Positions 1 through 7,536 of a stretch of 64,000 bases of DNA are shown here, in pieces. Numbering within the stretch: the first letter of the stretch is position 1; each line of letters starts with the position of its first letter. Under the pieces are notes generated by a model, which was not told the DNA's origin, searched no databases, and was given only the letters and a program-made list of their open reading frames with translations. A program made the translations under genes and the position numbers. The stretch comes from Arthrobacter sp. M2012083 (GTDB lineage: Bacteria; Actinomycetota; Actinomycetes; Actinomycetales; Micrococcaceae): assembly GCF_000281065.1 (NCBI RefSeq), contig NZ_AKKK01000032.1, forward strand, positions 21,744 through 85,743, read 5' to 3'.

Positions 1-355
1 CGGTGACCTTGTTGGCGCACTGATCGTGCAGGAAGAGGACGAAGTCCTGGTGGTCATGGAGGGCGGCAAGGTGGTCCGCTCGGCCGTGACCGGCGTCCCC
101 GCCAAGGGCCGCGACACCATGGGTGTCATCTTCGCCAAGCCGGACAAGAACGACCGCATTATCGAGGTTGCGCGCAACAGCGAACGCGGCCTGGAAGTAG
201 AAGAGTCAGAGGACGGACTCGACGATGACGTAACGTTGGCTGCAAACGACGGCGCCTCCGAGGTGACCGTGACGGACGAAACGGAAAACGACGCAGACCC
301 GGAAATCGAAACGGGCGCGGAGCTGAACGAAGACAATACCGGAGGTAACGAGTGA
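1..355 (+). CDS. gyrA: DNA gyrase subunit A, C-terminal fragment
   Basis: This is the last ~118 residues of GyrA; the 5' part lies before the window and the first full codon is at base 2. The visible protein covers the last blade of the C-terminal beta-propeller that wraps DNA ([20 protein letters not shown], then [15 protein letters not shown]). It ends in a long acidic tail rich in Asp and Glu, typical of actinobacterial GyrA. GyrA with GyrB introduces negative supercoils. The stop codon overlaps the GTG of the next gene by four bases, so the two are probably translationally coupled. The identity rests on the propeller repeat and on the gene order that follows it. Confidence 0.93.
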   Translation, partial: GDLVGALIVQEEDEVLVVMEGGKVVRSAVTGVPAKGRDTMGVIFAKPDKNDRIIEVARNSERGLEVEESEDGLDDDVTLAANDGASEVTVTDETENDADPEIETGAELNEDNTGGNE

Positions 356-1056
356 GTAATTCCGACTCATATCCCAAGCCGAGCACAGGTGTCCCCGGCG
401 GACTCCGGCAGCCCTCGGGCAGCGCACAGGCAGGAACACCTGCACGGCCCCAGCAGCGTCCCGGAACCGGTTCTTCCGGCGCCGGCGCGGGTGGAGCACG
501 TCCCGCAGGTGGCACCAACTCCGCCCAGCGGCCTACCGGTGCTCCCGGCCAGCGTCCGGCCACCGGGGCGCAGCGTCCCGCCGGTGCCCCGGGCCAACGT
601 CCCGCGCAGCCAGGCCAGCGTCCCGCAGGCACGGCTACCCAGCGCCCTGCCCAAGGTGGTCCCGGACTTGTGAAGCCGGCCCCAAAGGCAAAGGTTCGGC
701 GTGCGCGCCTCCTTATCAGCAAGGTCGACCCTTGGTCGGTGCTGAAGATGGCATTTCTGCTGTCTGTTGCATTGGGCATCGTCACCGTCGTGGCAGCAAT
801 TGTTCTGTGGACCGTGTTGGATCTCACAGGCATCTTTAATCAGGTGGATAGCCTTCTCGGCACCCTGGCGGGCTCCGAAGGCAGCGGGTTCGAACTGAAG
901 AAGATTGCTTCGCTTGGCCAGGTGGCATCGTTTGCCACCATCATCGCCGTAGTGAACGTGGTCCTGCTGACTGCTCTGTCCATGCTTTCGGCCGTGCTGT
1001 ATAACATTTCCGCAACGTTGGTTGGTGGCGTTGGCGTCACCCTGACCGACGACTAG
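352..1056 (+). CDS. DUF3566 domain-containing membrane protein
   Basis: 234-residue protein starting at a GTG that overlaps the gyrA stop. Residues ~1-110 are a low-complexity Pro/Ala/Gly/Gln-rich cytoplasmic region built from repeats of the type [13 protein letters not shown], encoded by visibly repetitive DNA around 530-650. The C-terminal ~120 residues hold two hydrophobic segments ([19 protein letters not shown] and [20 protein letters not shown]) and end in VGVTLTDD, the pattern of the DUF3566 family found directly after gyrA in many actinobacteria. The molecular function is unknown; the link to gyrA is positional. Membrane location is inferred from the two helices. Confidence 0.85.
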   Translation: MSNSDSYPKPSTGVPGGLRQPSGSAQAGTPARPQQRPGTGSSGAGAGGARPAGGTNSAQRPTGAPGQRPATGAQRPAGAPGQRPAQPGQRPAGTATQRPAQGGPGLVKPAPKAKVRRARLLISKVDPWSVLKMAFLLSVALGIVTVVAAIVLWTVLDLTGIFNQVDSLLGTLAGSEGSGFELKKIASLGQVASFATIIAVVNVVLLTALSMLSAVLYNISATLVGGVGVTLTDD

Positions 1057-1114
1057 CAAAAATCCCCGGAAATAGGCTGAAATTGGCGGAAATCATCCGG
1101 GGAAATGCCTCGAT

Positions 1115-1144
1115 TTGAGATCGGGCCGGGATGTGCTGTACAGT
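1115..1144 (+). promoter_or_regulatory. Probable promoter of tRNA-Ile
   Basis: TTGAGA at 1115-1120 and TACAGT at 1139-1144 are separated by 18 bases and lie 26 bases before the mature tRNA-Ile start. They match a sigma-70-type -35/-10 pair. Assigned by eye only. Confidence 0.45.
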
Positions 1145-1169
1145 CATATCTCGGCCCGATGAGGCATCG

Positions 1170-1243
1170 GGGCGTATAGCTCAGGCGGTTAGAGCGCTTC
1201 GCTGATAACGAAGAGGTCCCAGGTTCAAGTCCTGGTACGCCCA
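1170..1243 (+). tRNA. tRNA-Ile (GAT anticodon)
   Basis: The 74-nt cloverleaf has acceptor stem GGGCGTA (1170-1176) pairing with TACGCCC (1236-1242), discriminator A, a D-loop AGCTCAGGCGGTTAGAGC, an anticodon loop CTGATAAC with anticodon GAT, and the T-loop GGTTCAAGTCC. CCA is not encoded. It lies a little downstream of gyrA, as is usual in actinobacteria. Confidence 0.97.
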
Positions 1244-1256
1244 CGGAACCGAAAGA

Positions 1257-1276
1257 GGTTCAGGTAAAACTGAACC
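1257..1276 (+). terminator. Small hairpin after tRNA-Ile
   Basis: GGTTCAG (1257-1263) and CTGAACC (1270-1276) form a 7-bp stem with a six-base A-rich loop, between tRNA-Ile and the DLW-39 start. There is no T-tract, so it may be a processing or attenuation structure rather than a terminator. Confidence 0.3.
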
Positions 1277-1290
1277 GGAATGAGGTGCTT

Positions 1291-1410
1291 GTGAAGAAGT
1301 TGCTGGTAGTAGTGGCAGCGGCAATCGCAGGTGTCCTGGTCTATAAAAAGACGCAGGAATCCGAAGCCCGAAAGGATGTCTGGAGCAAGTCGACCGACAC
1401 GGTGGACTAG
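1291..1410 (+). CDS. DLW-39 family micro-protein
   Basis: A 39-residue protein starts with GTG at 1291 and ends at TAG 1408-1410; a plausible ribosome-binding sequence (GGAATGAGG) lies just before it. The sequence begins VKKLLVVVAAAIAGVLVYKK, a short hydrophobic helix followed by a KKTQESEARKD charged stretch and ending STDTVD. Length, position between the tRNA-Ile and tRNA-Ala genes downstream of gyrA, and layout match the actinobacterial DLW-39 family. The eponymous Asp-Leu-Trp reads Asp-Val-Trp here. Probably a single-pass membrane micro-protein; the role is unknown. Confidence 0.8.
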   Translation: MKKLLVVVAAAIAGVLVYKKTQESEARKDVWSKSTDTVD

Positions 1411-1480
1411 CCGAGGAGCCCGGCGCGGATTGGTAATTACCAGTCCTGGCATGGGGTATGATTGACGGGTTGCTTCTTAT

Positions 1481-1556
1481 GGGGGCATGGCGCAATTGGT
1501 AGCGCACCTGCTTTGCAAGCAGGGGGTTCGGGGTTCGAGTCCCCGTGCCTCCACCA
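1481..1556 (+). tRNA. tRNA-Ala (TGC anticodon)
   Basis: The acceptor stem GGGGGCA (1481-1487) pairs with TGCCTCC (1546-1552), and CCA is encoded at 1554-1556. The anticodon arm CCTGC-TTTGCAA-GCAGG gives anticodon TGC, and the T-arm GGGTTCGAGTCCC is canonical. A good -10 hexamer TATGAT is at 1457-1462. A strong terminator follows directly. Confidence 0.97.
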
Positions 1557-1560
1557 TAAG

Positions 1561-1596
1561 AAAAGTCCCGGTCAGAAATGACCGGGACTTTTTCGT
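1561..1596 (+). terminator. Rho-independent terminator after tRNA-Ala
   Basis: AAAAGTCCCGGTCA (1561-1574) and TGACCGGGACTTTT (1579-1592) form a perfect 14-bp stem with a GAAA tetraloop and a T-run. It lies 4 bases after the tRNA. Confidence 0.93.
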
Positions 1597-1689
1597 TTAA
1601 GAGCCGTACCCATATGCCGGGCATGGACCAACAGGAAATGCACTGCTGCCCCGAACTGCCGAGCTTCCCCGCGGCACTAGGGTAGATCC

Positions 1690-2598
1690 GTGACCCTTCT
1701 CATTGCAGCGCTCGGTGTCCTTGGCGTGGCGTCCTCCGGACCGCTCATCGCCGGCACACTTGGTGCCACCTCGGTGACAGCGTTGGCCATCGCGTTCTGG
1801 CGCAACGCTATTGGTGCCGTAGTGATGGCAGGCCCTGTAATCATCCGGGAGCCGAAAGCCTTCGGGAAGATCACGCGCAGGGAATTTGGCTGGTCGACTG
1901 TGGCCGCCGTGGCACTGGCGTTCCACTTTGCATGCTTCATTACCGCGCTGCAGCTGACGTCCGTTGCCGCCGCCACCGCGTTGGTGTGCCTGCAGTCGGG
2001 GTGGATCGCCGTTTTCCAGTTGTTTAGGGGTACACGACACAGATGGCCGGTCCTCGTGGGCTTGGGCATCGCTTTCGGCGGTGTTCTGGCCATTACCGGC
2101 TTCGACATGGGTTCATCCCCGGAAGCGTTGCTGGGCGACCTCCTGGCACTTGCTGGCGGCGCCCTGGCCGGTCTCTACACGCTGGCGGGCGGCAAAGCAC
2201 GCCAGTCCATGGGCACGGGAACATACACCACCCTGTGCTACGGAATGTGCGCGGCGATAGTGGCAGTGCTGGCTTTGTTCAGCGCTCAGCCGCTCACAGG
2301 GTTCGACGCCGGCGGTTGGCTTGGCATTATTGCCATCACCGTATGTGCACAGCTGGTGGGGCACACGGCGTTCAACCACCTGCTGGCCACCATGAGCCCG
2401 TTGCTGGTGTCCATGATCATCCTGTTGGAAATTCCGGGCGCTGCCCTCCTGGCAGCCGTCTTCCTGAACGAGACCTTGCCGGCCGGCACGTATGCGGGGT
2501 TGGCGCTGATCCTTGTGGGACTGGCTGTAGTGGTTGCCGGTCAGCGGCGTGGGCGGCCGGAACCAGACCAGCGCCTAGCCGAGCTTGGCACAGACTGA
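1690..2598 (+). CDS. EamA/DMT-family transporter
   Basis: 302-residue integral membrane protein with about ten hydrophobic segments in two homologous halves, the DMT (drug/metabolite transporter, EamA) layout. The N-half starts LLIAALGVLGVASSGPLIAG and contains the FWRNAIGAVV stretch typical of the family. The C-half contains GHTAFNHLLATMSPLLVSM and a final helix ending VVAGQRRGRPEP. It likely exports or imports a small metabolite across the cytoplasmic membrane; the substrate cannot be read from the sequence. Start is GTG at 1690 after a weak AGGG. It is convergent with the next gene. Confidence 0.85.
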   Translation: MTLLIAALGVLGVASSGPLIAGTLGATSVTALAIAFWRNAIGAVVMAGPVIIREPKAFGKITRREFGWSTVAAVALAFHFACFITALQLTSVAAATALVCLQSGWIAVFQLFRGTRHRWPVLVGLGIAFGGVLAITGFDMGSSPEALLGDLLALAGGALAGLYTLAGGKARQSMGTGTYTTLCYGMCAAIVAVLALFSAQPLTGFDAGGWLGIIAITVCAQLVGHTAFNHLLATMSPLLVSMIILLEIPGAALLAAVFLNETLPAGTYAGLALILVGLAVVVAGQRRGRPEPDQRLAELGTD

Positions 2599-2616
2599 GG
2601 TACCGGCGTCGGGCGT

Positions 2617-3492
2617 TTATACAGCGCCGCGGCGGGCCCCTTGTGCAGAGTTGGCCGTGTGGATGGCACGCAGCAACTTTGCCGGGAAGTACACGGAAAA
2701 GAACACCACCATAGGCGCCTTCAGGGCCATCTTCTTGACGTTGTGGGCCTTATACGTCCGGTCAAAACGCTGCACGTAGTAGCGGTAGTCCCGCGGCGAG
2801 TCCTCAAGCCGCCGTGCAGACATGCCGGACACCATCTGCGGGAGGTACTGCACCTTGAGGTCGTGCTCGAAGAGGTGCAGCGAAAGATCTATGTCCTCGT
2901 GCATCTCGTCCTTAGGGTCCAGGCACGCCTCATCACGAATGGTTTCCCACGCAGAGCGGCGAAGTGCCATGTTGGAGCCAAAGAGGAAGTGGTACTGGTG
3001 CTTGGCCAAGCGGAGCATGAGCTGCCGCATCTTGTCGTCCGCTTTCAGCCCGAACCGGCGCATGGGCATGTCGTAGTAGACCACCGGACCCGTGGCTGCG
3101 GCGATGGACGGGTCCCTAAAAGCCTTTTGAACCTGTTCCACCCAATCCGGTTCAAGGACTGAGTCAGCATCAATGCGGCCCACCACCTCCCCTGTAGCGT
3201 TGTTAAGGCCATGGTTACGTGTGGGGATCAGGCCCTGAGCGGCGTCCTGCTGCAGGAGAATGATGGGGCTCTCCGGGTACTCCTGCTGCATCTGTCGCAC
3301 GATCCTGGCCGTGCGATCCGTGGACAGGTTATCCACCACGATGATCTCTTGGGCAGGAACAGACTGGTAGATGGCAGCGATGAGGCACTGGCGAATGACG
3401 CTTTCCTCGTTATACGCCGGGATGACGATGGACACACCCGGAGGTTCCGGAGCATCCTGGAGGGCACCCGCGAGGGGTCTATCGGCTGACAT
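2617..3492 (-). CDS. Family 2 glycosyltransferase
   Basis: GT-A glycosyltransferase of 291 residues from the ATG at 3492. The N-terminal VSIVIPAYNEE (residues ~20-30) and VVDNLSTDRT form the nucleotide-sugar site, and RIDADS (DAD at ~108-110) is the metal-binding DXD. FGSNMALRRSAW and EDIDLSLHLFEHD follow in the acceptor region. The C-terminus has a hydrophobic stretch (MVVFFSVYFPAKLLRAI) that may touch the membrane. An in-frame TTG at 3552 could extend it by 20 residues, but the ATG fits the start of conserved sequence. It probably decorates a cell-envelope polysaccharide or lipid. No partner genes are adjacent, so the substrate is unknown. Confidence 0.85.
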   Translation of the reverse strand: MSADRPLAGALQDAPEPPGVSIVIPAYNEESVIRQCLIAAIYQSVPAQEIIVVDNLSTDRTARIVRQMQQEYPESPIILLQQDAAQGLIPTRNHGLNNATGEVVGRIDADSVLEPDWVEQVQKAFRDPSIAAATGPVVYYDMPMRRFGLKADDKMRQLMLRLAKHQYHFLFGSNMALRRSAWETIRDEACLDPKDEMHEDIDLSLHLFEHDLKVQYLPQMVSGMSARRLEDSPRDYRYYVQRFDRTYKAHNVKKMALKAPMVVFFSVYFPAKLLRAIHTANSAQGARRGAV

Positions 3493-3554
3493 CCCCTCAA
3501 ATCTAACACTCGGGCGGCGTCTCCGAGGGAGGCTTTGATGACAAGCCGGCAAAC

Positions 3555-3592
3555 ACTGAAGGGACCCCGGCAGTAGCCGGGGTCCCTTCAGT
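3555..3592 (-). terminator. Strong 17-bp hairpin
   Basis: The arms 3555-3571 (beginning ACTGAAGGGACC) and 3576-3592 (ending GGTCCCTTCAGT) are perfectly complementary with an AGTA loop. The hairpin lies in the 141-bp gap downstream of the minus-strand gene at 3634 and upstream of the glycosyltransferase. A short T stretch flanks either side (GTTTG on the minus strand), so it probably ends the upstream transcript. Confidence 0.7.
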
Positions 3593-3633
3593 ATTTGACT
3601 TGACGGCCAACGTCCGAGGCCGTAGGTCAGCTC

Positions 3634-4602
3634 TTAGTTTTGTGCACTTTTGGCGTCGGAGTCCTTGCCATCAGTGTCCTTGTGCAGGCTTGCCGCAATA
3701 TTTTTGACGGCAGTCTTGGCATCGGTTGCCACCTTGTCGGTGGAATCCTCAACGTTTTTGAAAGCGTCCTTGGTTGCCTGCTCGACTTCAGCTTCGGCTT
3801 CCTCCGGCGTGAGGTCCGATGCCTTCGGCTCAGCAACCGTGGCTGTGACCGAGGCATCGGCCGGAGCCGGAGTTGAAGTCGTTGCCGGAACGGGAGTGGG
3901 CGTTGGCGTGACCGGAGAAGGCGTCTTCCACGGATCTTCAACCGGTTTGGAGGCCTTCCAAGCAGCAACGCCGGCAGCAGCAGCGGCAGCAATGACCGTG
4001 ACGATCAACCATCCGCGCTTCTTGGGCTTGGGCTGTTCCTTCACTAACGCGGCGGAAACCGCCTTGCTGGCCTGGTCAGTAACTGCCTTGATCTGCTTAC
4101 CGGTGGCCTGAGCCTGCTCTTGCACGCTGTGGACAACGCCGGAATCAACTAGTTTCTGCGCGACTGCGTCCACCTGTGCAGGAGCGTTCTCGAGAACGTG
4201 GTGAACAGCTACGGAAGCTTGGCCCAACTGCTCCGAGAGCTTAGGCAAGTACTCCACCACCACCTTGTCCCGTGCGTGGCCAAGGGCAGGGGTGGCCTTG
4301 TTGAGCGTCTCCTGGATCCTGGGTGTCGCATCTTCAACTACGTCATGGATCTTCGGCGCGAGATGCGCCAGCCCGTCCTGGATCCGCGGCGTAACAACTG
4401 CAACGCCATCGGCGAGGTTGTGCGCAGCGGACTTCAGCCCCTCTTGGATCTTGGGGGAAGCGGTGTCAATGCCGTGCTGGATACGCGGAACAGCCCAATT
4501 GACGGCTGCTTCCACACGCGGTGCAGCCCAGTCGCGGGCGTTATCCACACCGGCCGTGACTGATTGTTCGAGTTCGCGGGCAATACGGTCTGATTTCTTC
4601 AC
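3634..4602 (-). CDS. Amphipathic-repeat membrane-anchored protein of unknown function
   Basis: 322 residues from GTG 4602, chosen because GGGAGG lies five bases upstream. Residues ~10-115 are a chain of imperfect 11/22-residue repeats around Pro-Arg/Lys-Ile-Gln-(Asp/Glu)-Gly-Leu, for example VPRIQHGIDTASPKIQEGLK and TPRIQDGLAHLAPKIHDVVE. These should form long amphipathic helices resembling apolipoprotein or late-embryogenesis repeats. A transmembrane helix (WLIVTVIAAAAAAGVAAW, ~195-215) precedes a Thr/Pro linker and an acidic, Ala-rich C-terminal helix (~255-322). No enzyme motif is visible. The topology suggests a surface or membrane-shaping role, which is inference. Confidence 0.7.
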   Translation of the reverse strand: MKKSDRIARELEQSVTAGVDNARDWAAPRVEAAVNWAVPRIQHGIDTASPKIQEGLKSAAHNLADGVAVVTPRIQDGLAHLAPKIHDVVEDATPRIQETLNKATPALGHARDKVVVEYLPKLSEQLGQASVAVHHVLENAPAQVDAVAQKLVDSGVVHSVQEQAQATGKQIKAVTDQASKAVSAALVKEQPKPKKRGWLIVTVIAAAAAAGVAAWKASKPVEDPWKTPSPVTPTPTPVPATTSTPAPADASVTATVAEPKASDLTPEEAEAEVEQATKDAFKNVEDSTDKVATDAKTAVKNIAASLHKDTDGKDSDAKSAQN

Positions 4603-4756
4603 AACTACCTCCCGATACACATGCTCGTTTGTTGCTAGCCTACGTCGCTTGTGGAACACCGGCTATTCATCTGTTCGAGTTAGTCCCGGATTTCACCGAG
4701 CGCGGAACCGGCTTTACAGCCCGACGGGCGTTGACCCTGCATGGAAGAATGTTCCC

Positions 4757-5299
4757 ATGACCATCGCAACCGCAAAAGCAACGATCCACACGAGCCTCGG
4801 CGACATCAAGGTTGACCTCTTCGGCAACCACGCCCCTAAGACGGTCGCCAACTTCGTTGGCCTGGCCACGGGCGAAAAGTCCTGGAATCACCCGGAAACC
4901 GGCGAAGACAAGACCGGCACGCCCCTTTACAACGGCACCATCTTCCACCGGATCATCAAGGACTTCATGATCCAGGCCGGCGATCCCCTCGGACGCGGCG
5001 TGGGTGGCCCGGGCTACCAGTTCGACGACGAAATCCACCCGGAACTGACCTTCAACGCTCCGTACAAGCTTGCTATGGCTAACGCCGGCATCCAGATGGG
5101 CAAGGGCACCAACGGGTCACAGTTCTTCATCACCACCGTGAACACCGACTGGCTGTTCGGTAAGCACAGCATCTTCGGCGAGGTCTCGGATGAGGAATCC
5201 CGCAAGGTTGTGGATGCCATCGAGTCCGTCCGCACCGGCATGGGTGACCGACCGGTTGAGGACGTCGTCATCAACAGCATCGACATCGAACAGCTCTAG
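4757..5299 (+). CDS. ppiA: Cyclophilin-type peptidyl-prolyl cis-trans isomerase
   Basis: 180 residues from ATG 4757. It is a single cyclophilin domain: IHTSLGDIKVDLFGNHAPKT, then FHRIIKDFMIQAGDPLGRG (catalytic Arg and the FMxQxGD signature), then GTNGSQFFITT and WLFGKHSIFGEV. It catalyses isomerisation of Xaa-Pro bonds during folding. No signal peptide, so it is cytoplasmic. The orthologue in Mycobacterium also lies just downstream of gyrA next to crgA and the kinase operon. The rhomboid gene follows after 21 bases and may be co-transcribed. Confidence 0.95.
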   Translation: MTIATAKATIHTSLGDIKVDLFGNHAPKTVANFVGLATGEKSWNHPETGEDKTGTPLYNGTIFHRIIKDFMIQAGDPLGRGVGGPGYQFDDEIHPELTFNAPYKLAMANAGIQMGKGTNGSQFFITTVNTDWLFGKHSIFGEVSDEESRKVVDAIESVRTGMGDRPVEDVVINSIDIEQL

Positions 5300-5320
5300 T
5301 CGCAGGCTGAACCAGAGCCC

Positions 5321-6178
5321 ATGAGTTACGGAATTCCGTCGGCTGAGCCGTCCGCTGATATTCCGGTGTGCCCCAGGCACCCGGACAGGCCCTCCTATGT
5401 GCGGTGCCAGCGTTGTGGACGCCCTGCGTGCCCCGAGTGCCAGCGGGCGGCCGCCGTCGGATTCCAATGCGTTGACTGCGTCAACGAACAAAAACGTACG
5501 ACGCCGACGTACCGCTCCCCGTATGGCGGATCCTTGGCAGTGGGCCGGCCTTTGGTGACGTACGTAATCATTGGCCTGTGCGCCTTGGTTTACGTCCTTC
5601 AGTGGATCGTGCCCGGCGACGCGGTCTTCGAAAATTTCGCGTTCGCCAACATCTTTGCTGTCAGTGAACCCTGGCGGATGGTCACGGCAGCTTTCCTGCA
5701 TTCCCAAGGCTTCCTGCTTCATATAGTCCTGAATATGTACACGCTGTGGATCTTCGGACAGGCCCTTGAGCCTTTGCTCGGGCGGATCCGGTTCCTGGCT
5801 GTGTACTTGATTTCCGCAATTGGTGGCTCGGTGGGCTTCCTTGCCCTCACACCCACCACCGTGCCCGCTGTGGGCGTGGTGGGTGCTTCCGGGGCCATCT
5901 TCGGCCTGTTCGGTGCCATGCTTGTGGTGCAGCGTCATCGGGGCGGAGAGACCAAGCAACTTTGGGTTTTGATAGCTATCAATGGCGCCATCGGCTTCTT
6001 TGTGCCCAGCATTGCGTGGCAAGCGCACCTGGGCGGCTTGATCACAGGTGGCCTGGCTGCCGCTGCCATCGCCTACGCCCCTCGCGGCAAGAACCAGGCG
6101 CTGCTGCAAACCGGCGGGTTGGTCCTGGTGGCAGCTCTCCTGGCCGTAGTCACTTGGTTCCGCGTCACCGCTGGCTAG
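5321..6178 (+). CDS. Rhomboid family intramembrane serine protease
   Basis: 285 residues. Residues ~14-50 form a small zinc-binding module with paired cysteines (CPRHPDRPSYVRCQRCGRPA, then CPEC, FQCVDCV), like a B-box. The rest is a rhomboid domain with about six transmembrane helices. The nucleophile Ser is in GASGAIFG and the catalytic His in WQAHLGGLITG; the HIVLNMYTLWIFG motif of TM2 is also present. It cleaves transmembrane substrates within the bilayer. It follows ppiA closely in a conserved arrangement. Substrate unknown. Confidence 0.93.
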   Translation: MSYGIPSAEPSADIPVCPRHPDRPSYVRCQRCGRPACPECQRAAAVGFQCVDCVNEQKRTTPTYRSPYGGSLAVGRPLVTYVIIGLCALVYVLQWIVPGDAVFENFAFANIFAVSEPWRMVTAAFLHSQGFLLHIVLNMYTLWIFGQALEPLLGRIRFLAVYLISAIGGSVGFLALTPTTVPAVGVVGASGAIFGLFGAMLVVQRHRGGETKQLWVLIAINGAIGFFVPSIAWQAHLGGLITGGLAAAAIAYAPRGKNQALLQTGGLVLVAALLAVVTWFRVTAG

Positions 6179-6193
6179 CGAGCCCCTTTTCCG

Positions 6194-6805
6194 TCATTCT
6201 TTGACCGGCTGTCGCAGGATGGTCCTAAGCTTTTCCGGTGCGGTACGGCGAGGATCGCCGAGGTAGATTTCATGATGCTTGCCGGTCATCGTCAGCGAAT
6301 TTTCCGGTATGAACTTGTTGTGCATCTCCTCCAGCACTGGACCTTCATCGTCGTAAGGACCTATGTGAAGCGTTTGCACGCTCAAGCCTTCATGGAGCGG
6401 CTCCAAGCGAAGTGCCTCCAGAAGCGGGGCCTCCCCCTTCCTGGCGACCGTCTCCACCGCGATGTCGACGTGCTCTTGGGTGATCCAGTCGGGGACCATG
6501 TTCATCAGCGTCCAATCCCAGCGTGACTTATCCCTGGCACTCGTGAATGACTCCATGTCATCCGACCACCACAGAGCCTCGAGTGGCATCACCGTGTAGT
6601 CCTGGTCTAGCTGACTCTTGCTGAAGAACTTCAGCTTGTAGGCAACGGGATACAACGAAGCCAGGCTGTCCCTATAAGACTGTGCCGTGTTGGGGTCCCC
6701 GTGACCATCGATCATCAGGAACTGCAGCGTGGGCACTGTAATCACTGAGAACAAGCGGTGCTTCGCGGCGTAGCTGGAGATTTGCTTCTTGAAGTCGCTC
6801 TTCAT
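6194..6805 (-). CDS. GyrI-like small-molecule-binding domain protein
   Basis: 203 residues from ATG 6805, since the extension upstream overlaps a DnaA-box-like sequence. Sequence features include PTLQFLMIDGHGDPN near the N-terminus, ALWWSDDMESF in the middle and LQTLHIGPYDDEGPVLEEMH with NKFIPENSLTMTGKHHEIYL near the C-terminus. These are typical of the GyrI-like (SOUL/BacR effector) fold used as a stand-alone ligand binder or hydrolase. No HTH domain is present. The exact ligand is unknown. It is convergent with the rhomboid gene and its 5' end faces the DnaA-box-rich spacer. Confidence 0.75.
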   Translation of the reverse strand: MKSDFKKQISSYAAKHRLFSVITVPTLQFLMIDGHGDPNTAQSYRDSLASLYPVAYKLKFFSKSQLDQDYTVMPLEALWWSDDMESFTSARDKSRWDWTLMNMVPDWITQEHVDIAVETVARKGEAPLLEALRLEPLHEGLSVQTLHIGPYDDEGPVLEEMHNKFIPENSLTMTGKHHEIYLGDPRRTAPEKLRTILRQPVKE

Positions 6806-6826
6806 GGAAACACCGTACTCGCAGAG

Positions 6827-6877
6827 CTTATCCACAGGTGTTATCCACACTGTGAGTAACTTACAACTGTGTAGTTC
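6827..6877 (+). repeat. Copy 1 of a ~50-bp module with two DnaA boxes
   Basis: Imperfect direct repeat partner of 7047-7096. Order: two DnaA boxes in tandem, then TAACTTACA, three variable bases, then GTGTAGTTC. The final 21 bases (6857-6877) match the partner at 18 positions. Both boxes are perfect in this copy. Confidence 0.7.
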
Positions 6878-7492
6878 TTCGCATTAACCGTCCGCATGCT
6901 TGTCAGAACGGTAGATATCCCCCGACTGGCATGCATTTCTCCACACCTGTGGATAACCTTGTCCCCGGGGAGTGAAGATATGTGGAAAAACACCACAAAT
7001 TGCCGGCCTCTGTGGATAACCCTTTTAATGGCCTCCTAGGGCGCCGCGTATCAACAGGCTTATCAACAGTGTTAATAACTTACATGCGTGTAGTTCAGCT
7101 TCCGGAAAGTGCCACATAGCCCGGGAAACCAAAGATCCAGGACAGGAAACCCACACCTTATCCCCATCTGTGGATAACTTGTGGGTAGGGAGTTGTTGTT
7201 AAGTGGGTAAGTCATCCCCTGTCGAGGGTGATGACGGAGACCTTGGAATTAGGGAAGGCCAGCCCCGAAGTCCGCTCCGAGGGGGCCTTCGGCAAACCAG
7301 GCAATCCTTGAACGCTGAACTCTGGGTGAAGTTTGTGGCACTATCCACAGCGCGGTACACAGTGGGTACAAGTGGACGGCTCAGGCGTCGGGGCCACGAT
7401 CGCCGGGTTCCTGCTAATTTTCGGGATAAGTATGTGGATGTCCACAGAAGTTATCCACCCCTGTGGATAAAGTTACGCACTTCTGTGGACAA
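6828..7492. promoter_or_regulatory. Cluster of DnaA-box-like 9-mers (non-coding)
   Basis: The 731-bp gap 6806-7536 holds no supportable gene but is dense in the DnaA-box consensus TTATCCACA. Perfect copies: 6828-6836(+), 6841-6849(+), 6948-6956(-), 7011-7019(-), 7169-7177(-), 7462-7470(-). One-mismatch copies: 6937-6945(+), 6981-6989(-), 7060-7068(+), 7158-7166(+), 7341-7349(+), 7451-7459(+), 7484-7492(-). That is 13 boxes in 665 bp on both strands, with AT-rich patches near 7021-7080 and 7413-7425. DnaA binds this 9-mer (known); that this region binds DnaA is inference. Possibilities are a DnaA-titration site, a secondary origin element, or part of a split origin. Confidence 0.75.
7047..7096 (+). 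repeat. Copy 2 of a ~50-bp module with two DnaA boxes
   Basis: Partner of 6827-6877. The boxes carry the C-to-A variant (TATCAACA) and are followed by TAACTTACA, TGC and GTGTAGTTC at 7076-7096. Conservation beyond the boxes suggests the whole module is functional or recently duplicated. Confidence 0.7.
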
Positions 7493-7536
7493 GGGCTGTG
7501 GACTGCTCCAGGCGTTCACTGCGGCAGGCCGAAGGT

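Noticed and set aside
159..1059. Long minus-strand frames opposite gyrA/DUF3566
   Set aside because: They mirror the Pro/Ala/Gly-rich repeats and have low-complexity translations with no motif.
5117..6109. Long minus-strand open frame opposite the cyclophilin and rhomboid genes
   Set aside because: It is antisense to two confident genes and has no family resemblance; a high-GC shadow frame.
6806..7536. Calling the DnaA-box region the chromosomal origin oriC
   Set aside because: dnaA, dnaN and rpmH are not in the window and oriC in this group is expected beside dnaA. The cluster is reported as DnaA boxes only.
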